From positions 1,426,001 to 1,490,000 of the forward strand of contig NZ_CP159831.1 in NCBI RefSeq assembly GCF_047730075.1: 64,000 nt of DNA, written 5' to 3'. The DNA comes from Njordibacter sp905182035. GTDB taxonomy: Bacteria > Pseudomonadota > Gammaproteobacteria > Pseudomonadales > Balneatricaceae. Below are positions 1-8,207 of this stretch, in pieces. The position numbers and the translations under genes are program-made. The stretch's first letter is position 1; each line of letters begins with the position of its first letter. The notes below the pieces were generated by a model, which was not told where the DNA came from, searched no databases, and worked only from the letters and a program-made list of their open reading frames with translations.

Positions 1-499
1 CACCCGTTTCACTAACACCCATGTCGCCGGTAGCAATACCTTTGACACTGCCATCTTCGTGGTAAAGCACTTCAGAAGCAGCGAAACCTGGGAAGATTTC
101 GGCACCTAAGTTTTCAGCTTGTTCTGCCAGCCAACGACAGACATTACCTAAGCTGACGATGTAGTTGCCTTCGTTGTGCATGGGTTTAGGGATTGCAAAA
201 TTAGGCAACGTCATACCACCCGTAGGGCTGGTGAGAATATGCATCTCGTCCTTAACGACAGGCGAAGTTAATGGTGCGCCCATGGACTGCCAATCTGGAA
301 AGAGTTCGTTCAGGGCAGTGGGTTCTAAGATAGCCCCAGACAATATGTGTGCCCCCACTTCAGACCCTTTTTCAACCACACAAACACTTAATTCTTGCTC
401 TTTTTCTTGTGCTAGCTGTAGTAGTTTGCATGCGGTGGCTAGGCCAGATGGGCCAGCACCAACGATAACAACATCGAACTCCATTGATTCACGTTCCAC
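1..499 (-). CDS. etfD: Electron transfer flavoprotein-ubiquinone oxidoreductase (N-terminal part)
   Basis: Only the first 166 residues are present; the gene runs off the left edge. The product passes electrons from reduced ETF (fatty-acid and amino-acid dehydrogenases) to ubiquinone at the inner membrane. The N-terminus carries an FAD-binding Rossmann motif (VVIVGAGPSG, about residues 10-19), followed by the family segments VVEKG, GAHILSGAI and PKPMHNEGNYI. I chose the GTG at 499 because AGAGGA sits 6 bases upstream and the resulting start MERESMEFDVV matches the N-terminus known for Pseudomonas-type ETF-QO; an in-frame ATG lies at 484. It is divergent from the next gene. The 4Fe-4S and quinone-binding parts lie outside the window, so their integrity cannot be judged. 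Confidence 0.93.
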   Translation of the reverse strand, partial: MERESMEFDVVIVGAGPSGLATACKLLQLAQEKEQELSVCVVEKGSEVGAHILSGAILEPTALNELFPDWQSMGAPLTSPVVKDEMHILTSPTGGMTLPNFAIPKPMHNEGNYIVSLGNVCRWLAEQAENLGAEIFPGFAASEVLYHEDGSVKGIATGDMGVSETG

Positions 500-658
500 T
501 ACATATCCTCTTGTTTAGTCTTTGGGATGAAAAAATGCCACTTTAACGCCTGTAAAAGTGACCTACTGTTCATATACCGACTTATTTTGGCTTTTCTTAA
601 GCAGAGTTTCAATCAATACCGTACAGTCTTAAGTGATAAGTTCTAAAATGTCCACTTA

Positions 659-686
659 GGGCCAAGGTTTGTTAAACTATTGGCCC
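659..686. repeat. Inverted repeat upstream of the 148-residue gene
   Basis: Seven-base arms GGGCCAA (659-665) and TTGGCCC (680-686) flank a smaller nested hairpin, GTTT-GTT-AAAC (667-677). It ends 24 bases before the ATG at 711, so it could be an operator or an mRNA leader structure. No poly-T follows, so it is not a standard terminator. The function is unknown. Confidence 0.4.
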
Positions 687-710
687 CTACATTGAGCGAA
701 GACTATTCTA

Positions 711-1157
711 ATGCATATAGAAATCACCAGCACCACTACTCAGCAACAGGTGCACGATGAGTTACGTCAATTACGCTCAGGCGACCGCGTACATTGTGCA
801 GATGTAGGCCAGTTTTTGTTTTGTAAACGTTTGTTAGAACAATGGCGCTGGAGTGACGTGTTATTGTTGATGATGGATGATCAGAAGCAGGTGTTAAAAC
901 AGTTTAAATATAAACCTCCCGCCCATGATGAAGTTCCTAGGGAGCGGTTGCTTAAAGATCAAGAGCAAGTAGTGCATGCACTAGAAAAAGTGTTCGCCCA
1001 TTGTCATAAAGTTGGTTTGCAGGTGGTGTCTTTTAGTGATGGTTTGGTGGTGGTGCCAAAGGATCTAGCCGAAGACCCCATGGCGTTGTGTTCTGCAGCG
1101 GCATTAGGTATTAATGATTTTGAGACCTATACCACCTTTGCTGAACATCTAGACTGA
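711..1157 (+). CDS. Unrecognised 148-residue protein
   Basis: I do not recognise a family. The product is soluble-looking, with no signal peptide or membrane segment. Residues about 22-50 read GQFLFCKRLLEQWRWSDVLLLMMDDQ-like, with three closely spaced aromatic residues (W45, W47 region). The middle (about 65-100) is charged and helical, and the C-terminus ends in acidic, aromatic-rich sequence. There are three cysteines (in HCADVG, FCKRL and AHCHK) plus one in ALCSAAALG, but no CxxC motif. It stands alone: divergent from ETF-QO and convergent with raiA. A single ATG start, codon use like that of its neighbours, and a clean upstream region with an inverted repeat argue that it is a real gene. 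No function is proposed. Confidence 0.75.
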   Translation: MHIEITSTTTQQQVHDELRQLRSGDRVHCADVGQFLFCKRLLEQWRWSDVLLLMMDDQKQVLKQFKYKPPAHDEVPRERLLKDQEQVVHALEKVFAHCHKVGLQVVSFSDGLVVVPKDLAEDPMALCSAAALGINDFETYTTFAEHLD

Positions 1158-1175
1158 ACTATATGGATCGCCTTA

Positions 1176-1526
1176 TTAGGCCACTTCCTCATCCGGTTCT
1201 TCTGGCGGCACTCGCATACCCTTATCAATGCCTTTACGGGTTTGTGTTTTAGATTTAGCTTTTTGTAACTGAGTTTCTATTTTAGAACTCAGTAAGTCGA
1301 TGGCACTAAACATATTACTGCCTTTAGCTTTGGCAAATATTTCCTGGCCGGTATCTAGGTGGAGGGTGGCTTCAGCAAGGTCTTGGTTACCTTCTTTATC
1401 CATGGTGACTTGAATGTTGGTGATGTGATCGAAGTGGCTTTCATTTTTCTGCAGCTTGGCCATAATACGTTCTTTTATAGCATCAGTAGCTTTGGTGTCG
1501 TGACGAGCAGTAATGTTCATTTGCAT
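1176..1526 (-). CDS. raiA: Ribosome hibernation factor, RaiA/short HPF family
   Basis: This 116-residue protein has the RaiA/HPF beta-alpha-beta-beta-beta-alpha pattern. It starts MQMNITARHDTKAT, continues with the family-typical KLQKNESHFDHITNIQV stretch, and has the second-helix segment MFSAIDLLSSKIETQL. The family binds the 30S decoding region and blocks or dimerises ribosomes in stationary phase. Its length is close to E. coli RaiA (113) and longer than HPF (95), and like RaiA it has an acidic C-terminal tail (PPEEPDEEVA). It is not beside rpoN or ptsN, where short hpf usually sits, which also favours RaiA. AAGGA lies about 6 bases before the ATG. A long hairpin (1638-1670) lies upstream in the divergent intergenic region. 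Confidence 0.88.
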   Translation of the reverse strand: MQMNITARHDTKATDAIKERIMAKLQKNESHFDHITNIQVTMDKEGNQDLAEATLHLDTGQEIFAKAKGSNMFSAIDLLSSKIETQLQKAKSKTQTRKGIDKGMRVPPEEPDEEVA

Positions 1527-1637
1527 AATCGATTCCTTCTTATCGAGAGTTTAAAAAAAGTAGAAATAGAGTGTTGTTCCTCTTGGGTTGGTTGGTTAAG
1601 TAGATAGGCATGTTAATCATGAGACTAACATAACTTG

Positions 1638-1670
1638 GACTCCAGATAAGAAAGCATTTATGCTGGAGTC
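1638..1670. repeat. Hairpin in the raiA/ubi-hydroxylase intergenic region
   Basis: Arms GACTCCAG (1638-1645) and CTGGAGTC (1663-1670) are perfectly complementary; a nested GCAT-TT-ATGC lies inside. On the + strand the hairpin is followed by GTGCTTTTAATAA, a weak T-rich tail. It lies about 110 bases upstream of raiA (minus) and about 100 upstream of the hydroxylase (plus). It could be a small RNA terminator, an operator or a leader structure. Confidence 0.4.
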
Positions 1671-1773
1671 GTGCTTTTAATAAACCATAAGTTGGCTAGG
1701 AAGGGAAGTGCTTTTGTGAAGCAAAGGTAAATAAAATTGAGTGATTTATTGATTAATTTAAAGGCCAATAGAC

Positions 1774-2946
1774 GTGAAGTGTGATTATGACATTGTGATT
1801 TGTGGTGGTGGTATGATTGGTGCTGCTCTTGCAACACAACTTGCCCCCCATGGCTTTTCTATTGCGTTAGTAGAGGCTAAGGTGCCCGCTGCTTACGATT
1901 TAAGTCAAAACTTCGATTTAAGAATTTCTGCCTTAAGTCCAAAGAGCGCGCTGGTCATGCAGCAATGTAAAGCCTGGGATATCCTACAAGGCATGCGCCT
2001 TTGCCCGTACAAACGAATGCGTGTATGGGAAGTGGCAGGCTTTGGGGATTTAACGTTTAGTGCCAACCAAGTTGGCGTACCAGAACTCGGACATATCGTT
2101 GAAAACCGCTTAGTACAATTGAGCTTGTGGCAGGCTTTGGAGGACAATGATAAGGTGGATATAATATGTCCCGCTTCACCAGAAAGCTTCCACCGTGATG
2201 GCAAGGTAATGCGTATAGACCTTGATACAGGGCAAAGCATATCAGCTAGGTTAATTGTTGGCGCCGATGGTGCTCAGTCAAAGGTAAGGCAAGGGTTTGG
2301 GATTGGGGTTAATCGTGGTCAATATCAGCAAGCTTGCCTAGTGGCTTCGGTGAACACGGAACTCGGTCAGCAAGACATCACTTGGCAACGATTTGTGAAT
2401 ACCGGCCCACAAGCATTTTTACCTCTGCTTGGACAGCATGGCTCTGTAGTTTGGTATCATCAAGCCGATCAAGCACGTGCCTTATCGAATCTGTCCCATG
2501 GCGACTTGGCAAACGAAATTATGGCTCAATTTCCACCCCAGTTAGGGAAAATCGAAGTTACAGCGCAGGCTTCCTTCGGCTTACAAAAACAACATGCTCA
2601 GAGTTATTGTGCCGAGGGTATGGTGTTGGTCGGCGATGCGGCCCATGTCATTAATCCGCTAGCGGGACAGGGTGTTAATCTAGGTTTTCAAGATGTTGCC
2701 TGTTTGGCAAGTGTACTTGCGGATGCTCGCAGTAAAGGTGAAGATTGGTCAACTAAGGAAGTACTGAAGCGTTATCAAAAACAGCGAAAACTGGCCAATA
2801 GCCTTATGCTTCATAGCATGGATGCGTTCCACCATGGATTTAGCCAAACTAACACCAAGACTAAATGGTTACGAAATTTGGCCCTCGCATCGGCTAAAAT
2901 TCCCCTTATTAAGCAACGCGTGGTTAGATATGCGATGGGAATTTGA
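1774..2946 (+). CDS. UbiH/UbiF/VisC-family FAD-dependent hydroxylase
   Basis: This 390-residue flavoprotein monooxygenase is of the ubiquinone-ring hydroxylase family. An N-terminal FAD Rossmann motif (ICGGGMIGAALA, residues 9-20) is followed by the family fingerprint RISALSPKS, the mid-protein GADGAQSKVR segment, and the second FAD motif VGDAAHVINPLAGQGVN near residue 285. The family hydroxylates benzoquinol intermediates of ubiquinone at the cytoplasmic face of the inner membrane. Which ring position it serves (UbiH, UbiF or UbiI) cannot be settled from sequence alone, so no symbol is given. The start is a GTG at 1774 with AAGG 9 bases upstream. It stands as a single gene, separated from the next by about 130 bases. 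Confidence 0.9.
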   Translation: MKCDYDIVICGGGMIGAALATQLAPHGFSIALVEAKVPAAYDLSQNFDLRISALSPKSALVMQQCKAWDILQGMRLCPYKRMRVWEVAGFGDLTFSANQVGVPELGHIVENRLVQLSLWQALEDNDKVDIICPASPESFHRDGKVMRIDLDTGQSISARLIVGADGAQSKVRQGFGIGVNRGQYQQACLVASVNTELGQQDITWQRFVNTGPQAFLPLLGQHGSVVWYHQADQARALSNLSHGDLANEIMAQFPPQLGKIEVTAQASFGLQKQHAQSYCAEGMVLVGDAAHVINPLAGQGVNLGFQDVACLASVLADARSKGEDWSTKEVLKRYQKQRKLANSLMLHSMDAFHHGFSQTNTKTKWLRNLALASAKIPLIKQRVVRYAMGI

Positions 2947-3075
2947 TAGGCTATTTGATGTTTCTGTTAAAGAATACTTTTCTAGCAAGGCGTTTCAAAT
3001 TATACTCATATTATTGTACTTCAGTTCCCAATTTTGGGTCGCACAACTTTTGATTCCATCGCTTTAGTGAGCCTT

Positions 3076-3480
3076 ATGACAGACTACGAAGACAAAGTTT
3101 ACTCTGCCCTGATCGTTGATGATGATGAGGTCAATTTAGAGATCCTTAGTGATTACCTAGAAGCTGCAGGTCTGGCAGTAATGACCGTGCCGGACGGCGA
3201 ATCTGCGGTCGAGGTGCTCGATAATGACGCCTATCAGTTTGATGTCATGTTCCTCGATTGGATGATGCCAGGCATCAGCGGCCTCGATGTTCTCAAACAT
3301 GTGCGTGCCACTGTTAAGAATGTTGCTCTACCCATTATTATGCAAACAGCTAAAGCCAGTGATCTAGAACGAAGGGAAGGGCTTGAAGCTGGTGCCGATT
3401 ATTATTTGAGCAAACCTTTCGATGAAGGTGCATTCTTATCGGCCTTACAAACAACCATACCAGAAATAACTTTTGATTAG
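3076..3480 (+). CDS. Stand-alone response-regulator receiver protein
   Basis: This is a 134-residue CheY-like receiver domain with no output domain. The acidic pocket D15/D16, phospho-acceptor D61 (in MFLDWMMPG), switch threonine T91 and K113 (in YLSKPF) are all present, so it should be phosphorylatable. I chose the ATG at 3076 over an upstream TTG (3034), because GTGAG lies about 5 bases before it and the receiver fold begins within 10 residues. No histidine kinase, chemotaxis or HD-GYP gene is adjacent, so partner and role are unknown. The WMMPG after the aspartate is typical of receivers that pair with hybrid kinases or serve as phosphorelay intermediates, but this is only suggestive. Confidence 0.9.
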   Translation: MTDYEDKVYSALIVDDDEVNLEILSDYLEAAGLAVMTVPDGESAVEVLDNDAYQFDVMFLDWMMPGISGLDVLKHVRATVKNVALPIIMQTAKASDLERREGLEAGADYYLSKPFDEGAFLSALQTTIPEITFD

Positions 3481-3589
3481 CGGTTGTGAACCTATCTTGG
3501 TCCTAGAGGTGAGTTAGCTTCTTGGCCTTACTATTGCCACATTCGGTGCCTACTGATTGTGTATTTCGTATCTATTAATTGGTAAAAAT

Positions 3590-6529
3590 ATGTCCGCAGC
3601 ACCATTGTCACATTCTGCATTTCGATTTTTGCGCCAGCAAAAAATAGATTCGTTAAATATTAATATGCAACAGTACGAGCACGTTATTACTGGTGCTCTG
3701 CATATCCATTTGGCCAGTGAGCAAACGGAAAATGTGTTTTTAGTGGCATTAAAAACCATGCCTCAAGATTCTTCGGGTGTGGCTCATGTGCTGGAACATA
3801 CAGCATTGTGTGGAAGCGAGAAGTTTCCTGTAAGAGACCCTTTCTTTATGATGATAAGGCGCTCTTTAAACACCTTTATGAATGCTTTTACCAGCAGTGA
3901 TTGGACCGCTTATCCGTTTGCTAGCCAAAATAAAAAGGACTTCAATAATCTGTTGGAAGTCTATCTAGATGCGGTGTTTTTTGCCCGCCTTGATGCCTTA
4001 GACTTTGCCCAAGAGGGTCACCGGGTAGAATTTATTGATGACGAAAAAGGCAACCAAAGCCTTACTTACAAAGGTGTTGTATTTAACGAAATGAAAGGCG
4101 CCATGAGTTCGCCTGTAAGTCAGCTATGGCAAACCTTGACCAAGTACCTGTTCCCCACCACAACCTATCATTTTAATAGTGGTGGTGAGCCATCGGATAT
4201 TCCTGATCTAACTCATGAGCAGTTGTTGGCTTTTTACAAGCGCCATTACCACCCATCCAATGCCATATTTATGACTAGCGGTGATATCACCGCAGCGACT
4301 CATCAAGAGTCTTTTGAAAAGCACGCATTATATCGTTTTTCAGCGCAGAAAATAGATCTCTCAGTGGCTGATGAAAAACGCTATTTTAGTCCCTTAAAAA
4401 TTCAGGAAAGTTACCCAGCTGCAGCAAATGATAAACAAGCCAAAAGCCACTTAGTGTTGGGTTGGTTACTTGGTCATAGCACAGATTTAAAGCAACAAAT
4501 GCAAGCCAATTTACTGGCTCGTGTTTTACTTGATAACAGTGCTTCACCGTTACGTAAAGAACTAGAAACCTGTGGTGTAGGCACAGGGCCTTCTCAACTT
4601 TGTGGTTTAGAAGACTCGAATAAAGAAATGGCTTTTGTTTGTGGCCTAGAAGGGGCTGACGTTGCAGACGCTGATGCCTTTGAAAACTTTGTATTGAATT
4701 GCCTACAAAAAGTTGCAGATGACGGTGTAGCTCAAAGCGAAATTGAAGCAGCTTTGCATCAGCTTGAATTGGGCCAACGTGAAATTGGTGGTGATGGTTA
4801 CCCTTTTGGTATGCAACTAATATTAAGTGCGCTACCCGCCGCAATCCATGGAGGTGATGCTTTGGCCGCGCTAAACCTAGACCCGGTGTTGTCACAACTG
4901 GCTGAAGATATTAAAGATCGCAACTTTATTCCTGGTTTAATTCAAGATCTGCTGTTAAATAACAGCCATCAAGTGAGGCTTACACTAGTACCCGATGAGC
5001 ATATGTCAAACCGCAGAGACGTGGCAGAAAAACAGCGTCTCAGTGACATGCTTAACACCATGAATGATGCCCAGCGTAAAGTCGTTATTGATGAAACCGC
5101 AGCCTTGTTAGAACGTCAGTCACAAGAAGACGACGCCGATGTCTTGCCAGAAGTTACACGCGAGGATATTCCAGCCACACAATTTATTGCTAGCCCAACA
5201 GTATCTAATAAAGACCTAGGTTGGGAATTCTATGGTGCAGGAACTAATGGTTTGGTGTATCACCAGTTAGTAATCGATTGGCCCAAAGTTGATGCTAATA
5301 CCTTGCCTTACCTTAATTTACTGGCTCAGTTAATGACTGAGTTGGGTATTGGTGAGCAGGATTACTTGGCCGTTCAAGCCCAGCAAGCTGCTGTTTGTGG
5401 CAGCCTCTCTGCTTATTTATCTTACCGTGGCCAAGCCACAGACGCTGATCAATTGAATGCCTACTTTGTCCTCAGTACCAAAGGACTAGCCAGCCAACAA
5501 ACGGCAATCGTCGATTTATTAAAACAAACTTTGTTGTCCGTGCGTTTTGATGAACAACAACGTATCAAAGAATTGGTGGGTCAGTTACGATCACGTCGTC
5601 AGCAAAGTGTGGGGCAATCTGGCCATAGTTTTGCTTTAGGTGCTGCCAGTCGCAATATGAGTGCTGGCGCAAACCTTCAGTACAACGTTAGTGGCTTGCA
5701 AGGGTTAGTTTGGCTACAACAACTTGATGATGGTTTGCAGGATGAACAACACCTTGTAGACCTTTGTAACAAACTTGCAGAGCTTCAAGCTCAGCTATGT
5801 AAACAACCGCTACAGTTGGCTAGCGTAGGTGAAGAGCAACAACAATCTAACATAGAGGCTACTTTTACCACCGCCTTTTCGGAACAGGTGGGTGTCTTAA
5901 ATGGTTGTTTACAGTGGACTTATAACAAGGCACATAGTAAGGCAGATTATCAGCCAGTGCAGCAGTTATGGACTACCAACACCCAAGTTAACTATTGCGC
6001 CAGATCTTTTCCAACCGTATCAAGTGCGCATCCAGATGCCGCTTCGTTGGTTGTTCTTGGTGAGGTTTTACGCAATGGCTATTTGCATCGTGCTGTGCGA
6101 GAACAAGGTGGGGCATACGGCGGTGGTGCGGGTCAAGACAACAATAATGCCTGTTTTCGGTTTTACTCATACCGCGATCCCCGCAGTGAAGAAACTTTCA
6201 CGGATTTTAGTGCTGCGGTAGTTTGGGTGCTCTCCGATCAACTACTGCAACAGCACCTTGAAGAAGCTGTGTTAGGTGTTATTGGTAGCCTTGATAAACC
6301 TGGTTCACCTGCAGGAGAAGCCTTACAGGCATACCAGAATGAACTTCATGGCCGTAGCTCAGATATTCGCCAGGCCTTTAGATTAGCTATATTGGCCGTA
6401 TCTCTTGATTCTTTACAAAGTGTGGCTAAACGTTACTTACAAGACATCCAACCATCAGAGGCTGTTGTTGCGCCGACAGAATTAAGTAAGCATGGATATT
6501 TCAAAGATTTTGAAGTTTATAGTGTTTAG
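3590..6529 (+). CDS. PreP-like M16C zinc metalloprotease
   Basis: This 979-residue enzyme is of the pitrilysin/insulinase superfamily, subfamily M16C (presequence protease, Cym1). The inverted zinc motif HxxEH is at H66-E69-H70 (HVLEH), followed by the family's TALCGS, FPVRDPF and SLNTFMNAFT segments. The second half contains the catalytically inactive M16 repeats, with the RExGGAYG-like segment REQGGAYGGGAG near residue 840. Members degrade unstructured peptides inside an enclosed chamber. No signal peptide is visible, so a cytoplasmic location is likely. I chose the ATG at 3590 rather than the TTG at 3557; the extra 11 residues (MCISYLLIGKN) are not family-like. It stands alone between a receiver protein and an ABC operon. 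Confidence 0.92.
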   Translation: MSAAPLSHSAFRFLRQQKIDSLNINMQQYEHVITGALHIHLASEQTENVFLVALKTMPQDSSGVAHVLEHTALCGSEKFPVRDPFFMMIRRSLNTFMNAFTSSDWTAYPFASQNKKDFNNLLEVYLDAVFFARLDALDFAQEGHRVEFIDDEKGNQSLTYKGVVFNEMKGAMSSPVSQLWQTLTKYLFPTTTYHFNSGGEPSDIPDLTHEQLLAFYKRHYHPSNAIFMTSGDITAATHQESFEKHALYRFSAQKIDLSVADEKRYFSPLKIQESYPAAANDKQAKSHLVLGWLLGHSTDLKQQMQANLLARVLLDNSASPLRKELETCGVGTGPSQLCGLEDSNKEMAFVCGLEGADVADADAFENFVLNCLQKVADDGVAQSEIEAALHQLELGQREIGGDGYPFGMQLILSALPAAIHGGDALAALNLDPVLSQLAEDIKDRNFIPGLIQDLLLNNSHQVRLTLVPDEHMSNRRDVAEKQRLSDMLNTMNDAQRKVVIDETAALLERQSQEDDADVLPEVTREDIPATQFIASPTVSNKDLGWEFYGAGTNGLVYHQLVIDWPKVDANTLPYLNLLAQLMTELGIGEQDYLAVQAQQAAVCGSLSAYLSYRGQATDADQLNAYFVLSTKGLASQQTAIVDLLKQTLLSVRFDEQQRIKELVGQLRSRRQQSVGQSGHSFALGAASRNMSAGANLQYNVSGLQGLVWLQQLDDGLQDEQHLVDLCNKLAELQAQLCKQPLQLASVGEEQQQSNIEATFTTAFSEQVGVLNGCLQWTYNKAHSKADYQPVQQLWTTNTQVNYCARSFPTVSSAHPDAASLVVLGEVLRNGYLHRAVREQGGAYGGGAGQDNNNACFRFYSYRDPRSEETFTDFSAAVVWVLSDQLLQQHLEEAVLGVIGSLDKPGSPAGEALQAYQNELHGRSSDIRQAFRLAILAVSLDSLQSVAKRYLQDIQPSEAVVAPTELSKHGYFKDFEVYSV

Positions 6530-6576
6530 CCCAGCTCAGCTGTTTTTGAAAAGTTAACCAAATAGTCAGTTTTTTG

Positions 6577-6604
6577 TTGACGCATAAAATGTAACGGTTA
6601 CAAT
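6577..6604 (+). promoter_or_regulatory. Sigma-70 promoter of the ABC operon with overlapping palindrome
   Basis: A TTGACG -35 (6577-6582), 16-base spacer and TACAAT -10 (6599-6604) form a good housekeeping promoter 34 bases before the ABC ATPase start. A palindrome with arms TGTAAC and GTTACA around a single G (6590-6602) overlaps the spacer and -10, a position where a bound repressor would block RNA polymerase. The binding protein is unknown; the layout resembles LacI- or GntR-type operators. The assignment is inference from position and symmetry. Confidence 0.6.
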
Positions 6605-6637
6605 CTATTTTGTATTACTTCTCAATGTTGGAATATT

Positions 6638-8206
6638 ATGCTCCATAAATCTAATAATGATGCACAATCGACCCTGTTGCAGGTCAAAAATATTTCCAAA
6701 AAATTTGGCGATTTTTATGCCAATGACACGCTTAATTTATCGATAGAAACTGGTAAGGTACATGCATTATTAGGTGAGAACGGAGCAGGGAAGTCCACCT
6801 TAGTTAAAATGATGTACGGTGCCTTGCAACCGACTTCAGGTAGCATTCATTGGCAAGGTCAACATGTGTCAATCGACAGCCCAGCCCATGCGAGAAACCT
6901 AGGTATTGGTATGGTTTTTCAGCATTTTTCATTGTTTGAAGCCCTCACTGTTGCCGAAAACATCAGTCTTGCTTTGCCAGCCCAGTTGCGCCAAGGGGAT
7001 TTAAGTCAACGCATAGCTGACTTGTCACAAGATTACGGTTTGCCTCTTAACCCCGCTGCATTAGTAGCAGATCTATCTGTTGGTGAAAGGCAACGTATCG
7101 AAATTGTACGTTGCCTGTTGCAACAACCCAAGCTCCTCATCATGGATGAGCCAACAGCGGTTCTTACCCCACAAGAGGCCCAAGCACTATTTTCAACCTT
7201 ACGCCGTTTGGTAGAAGAGGGCTGTGCTGTGCTTTATATTTCTCATCGTTTGGAAGAAGTAAAACAAATATGTCATGACGCCACTATTTTACGCCATGGT
7301 AAGTTGGTTGCAGAAGTCGATCCTCAAGTAGAAACTGCTGCAACCTTAGCTCAACTAATGGTGGGGGCTAGTGTACATCAGGTGAATCGTGATGCTAACG
7401 ATCAAGTAGGCGACGTATTATTGGAGCTTTCTCACCTCTATAAAGGCTCGTCTACCCCTTTTGGTGTTGACCTTGTGGACGTTAACTTACAGGTTAAAAG
7501 TGGCGAGATACTTGCTATTGCAGGTGTAGCAGGTAATGGCCAAGGTGAATTGTTTAGCGTTATTTCTGGTGAAGAATGTAACCCTAATCAAAACTTTATT
7601 TCATTACTAGGGCAAATTAGTGATGGCCTTAATATCAACCAACGTCGCTGCTTAGGTGCTGCTTTTGTGCCAGAGGAGCGCATGGGGCATAGTGCAGTAG
7701 AGCACTTAAGTTTAACCGATAATATTCTACTTTCTCGTCACGCCTGTATTGACACAGAATCTTCACTAGATCTTGGATGGTTGGGCATAGACAGAAATCA
7801 GCTGGCTCATTTAAACAAGGTTATTGGCATAGATTATGACGTACGTAAGTCTAAGGAAGACGCCATTGCAGGTTCTTTGTCTGGGGGCAATCTACAGAAG
7901 TTTGTCGTAGGTAGGGAACTCAATCGCCAACCTAAAGTATTGGTTATTAACCAACCCACATGGGGTGTTGATGCTGGAGCTGCTGCTCTTATCCGTCAGG
8001 CAGTGGTCGACTTATCGCGCCAAGGTAGTGCCATTTTGATCATCAGCCAAGATCTTGATGAGATTTTTGAATTAGCTGACACCATTGCTGTCATGTCGCG
8101 GGGGCAATTGTCACCTACCTATGCAGCCGGTGATCTTTCTCGTGAACAAATTGGTTTAATGATGGCTGGATCCCATGAACGGTCTGCCCAAGGCTCTGGA
8201 GCTTAA
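6638..8206 (+). CDS. Nucleoside-type ABC importer, duplicated ATPase subunit
   Basis: This 522-residue protein has two ABC domains in tandem, as in the simple-sugar/nucleoside importer family (RbsA, YufO/NupO). Domain 1 is canonical: Walker A GENGAGKST (residues 46-54), LSVGERQR signature, and Walker B LLIMDEPTAVL. Domain 2 is degenerate: the Walker A region reads VAGNGQGE and the Walker B-like segment reads VINQPTWGVD with Q in place of the usual catalytic-base E, while its LSGGNLQKF signature is intact. One dead site is usual for this family. It heads a four-gene operon with two permeases (1-base gap, then a 4-base overlap) and a BMP-family binding protein. That set is typical of purine-nucleoside uptake; the substrate is inferred, not shown. 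Confidence 0.92.
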   Translation: MLHKSNNDAQSTLLQVKNISKKFGDFYANDTLNLSIETGKVHALLGENGAGKSTLVKMMYGALQPTSGSIHWQGQHVSIDSPAHARNLGIGMVFQHFSLFEALTVAENISLALPAQLRQGDLSQRIADLSQDYGLPLNPAALVADLSVGERQRIEIVRCLLQQPKLLIMDEPTAVLTPQEAQALFSTLRRLVEEGCAVLYISHRLEEVKQICHDATILRHGKLVAEVDPQVETAATLAQLMVGASVHQVNRDANDQVGDVLLELSHLYKGSSTPFGVDLVDVNLQVKSGEILAIAGVAGNGQGELFSVISGEECNPNQNFISLLGQISDGLNINQRRCLGAAFVPEERMGHSAVEHLSLTDNILLSRHACIDTESSLDLGWLGIDRNQLAHLNKVIGIDYDVRKSKEDAIAGSLSGGNLQKFVVGRELNRQPKVLVINQPTWGVDAGAAALIRQAVVDLSRQGSAILIISQDLDEIFELADTIAVMSRGQLSPTYAAGDLSREQIGLMMAGSHERSAQGSGA

Positions 8207-8207
8207 T

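Noticed and set aside
165..518. Open frame of 117 codons on the + strand near the left edge
   Set aside because: It lies antisense within the well-supported ETF-QO gene and its translation has no recognisable fold.
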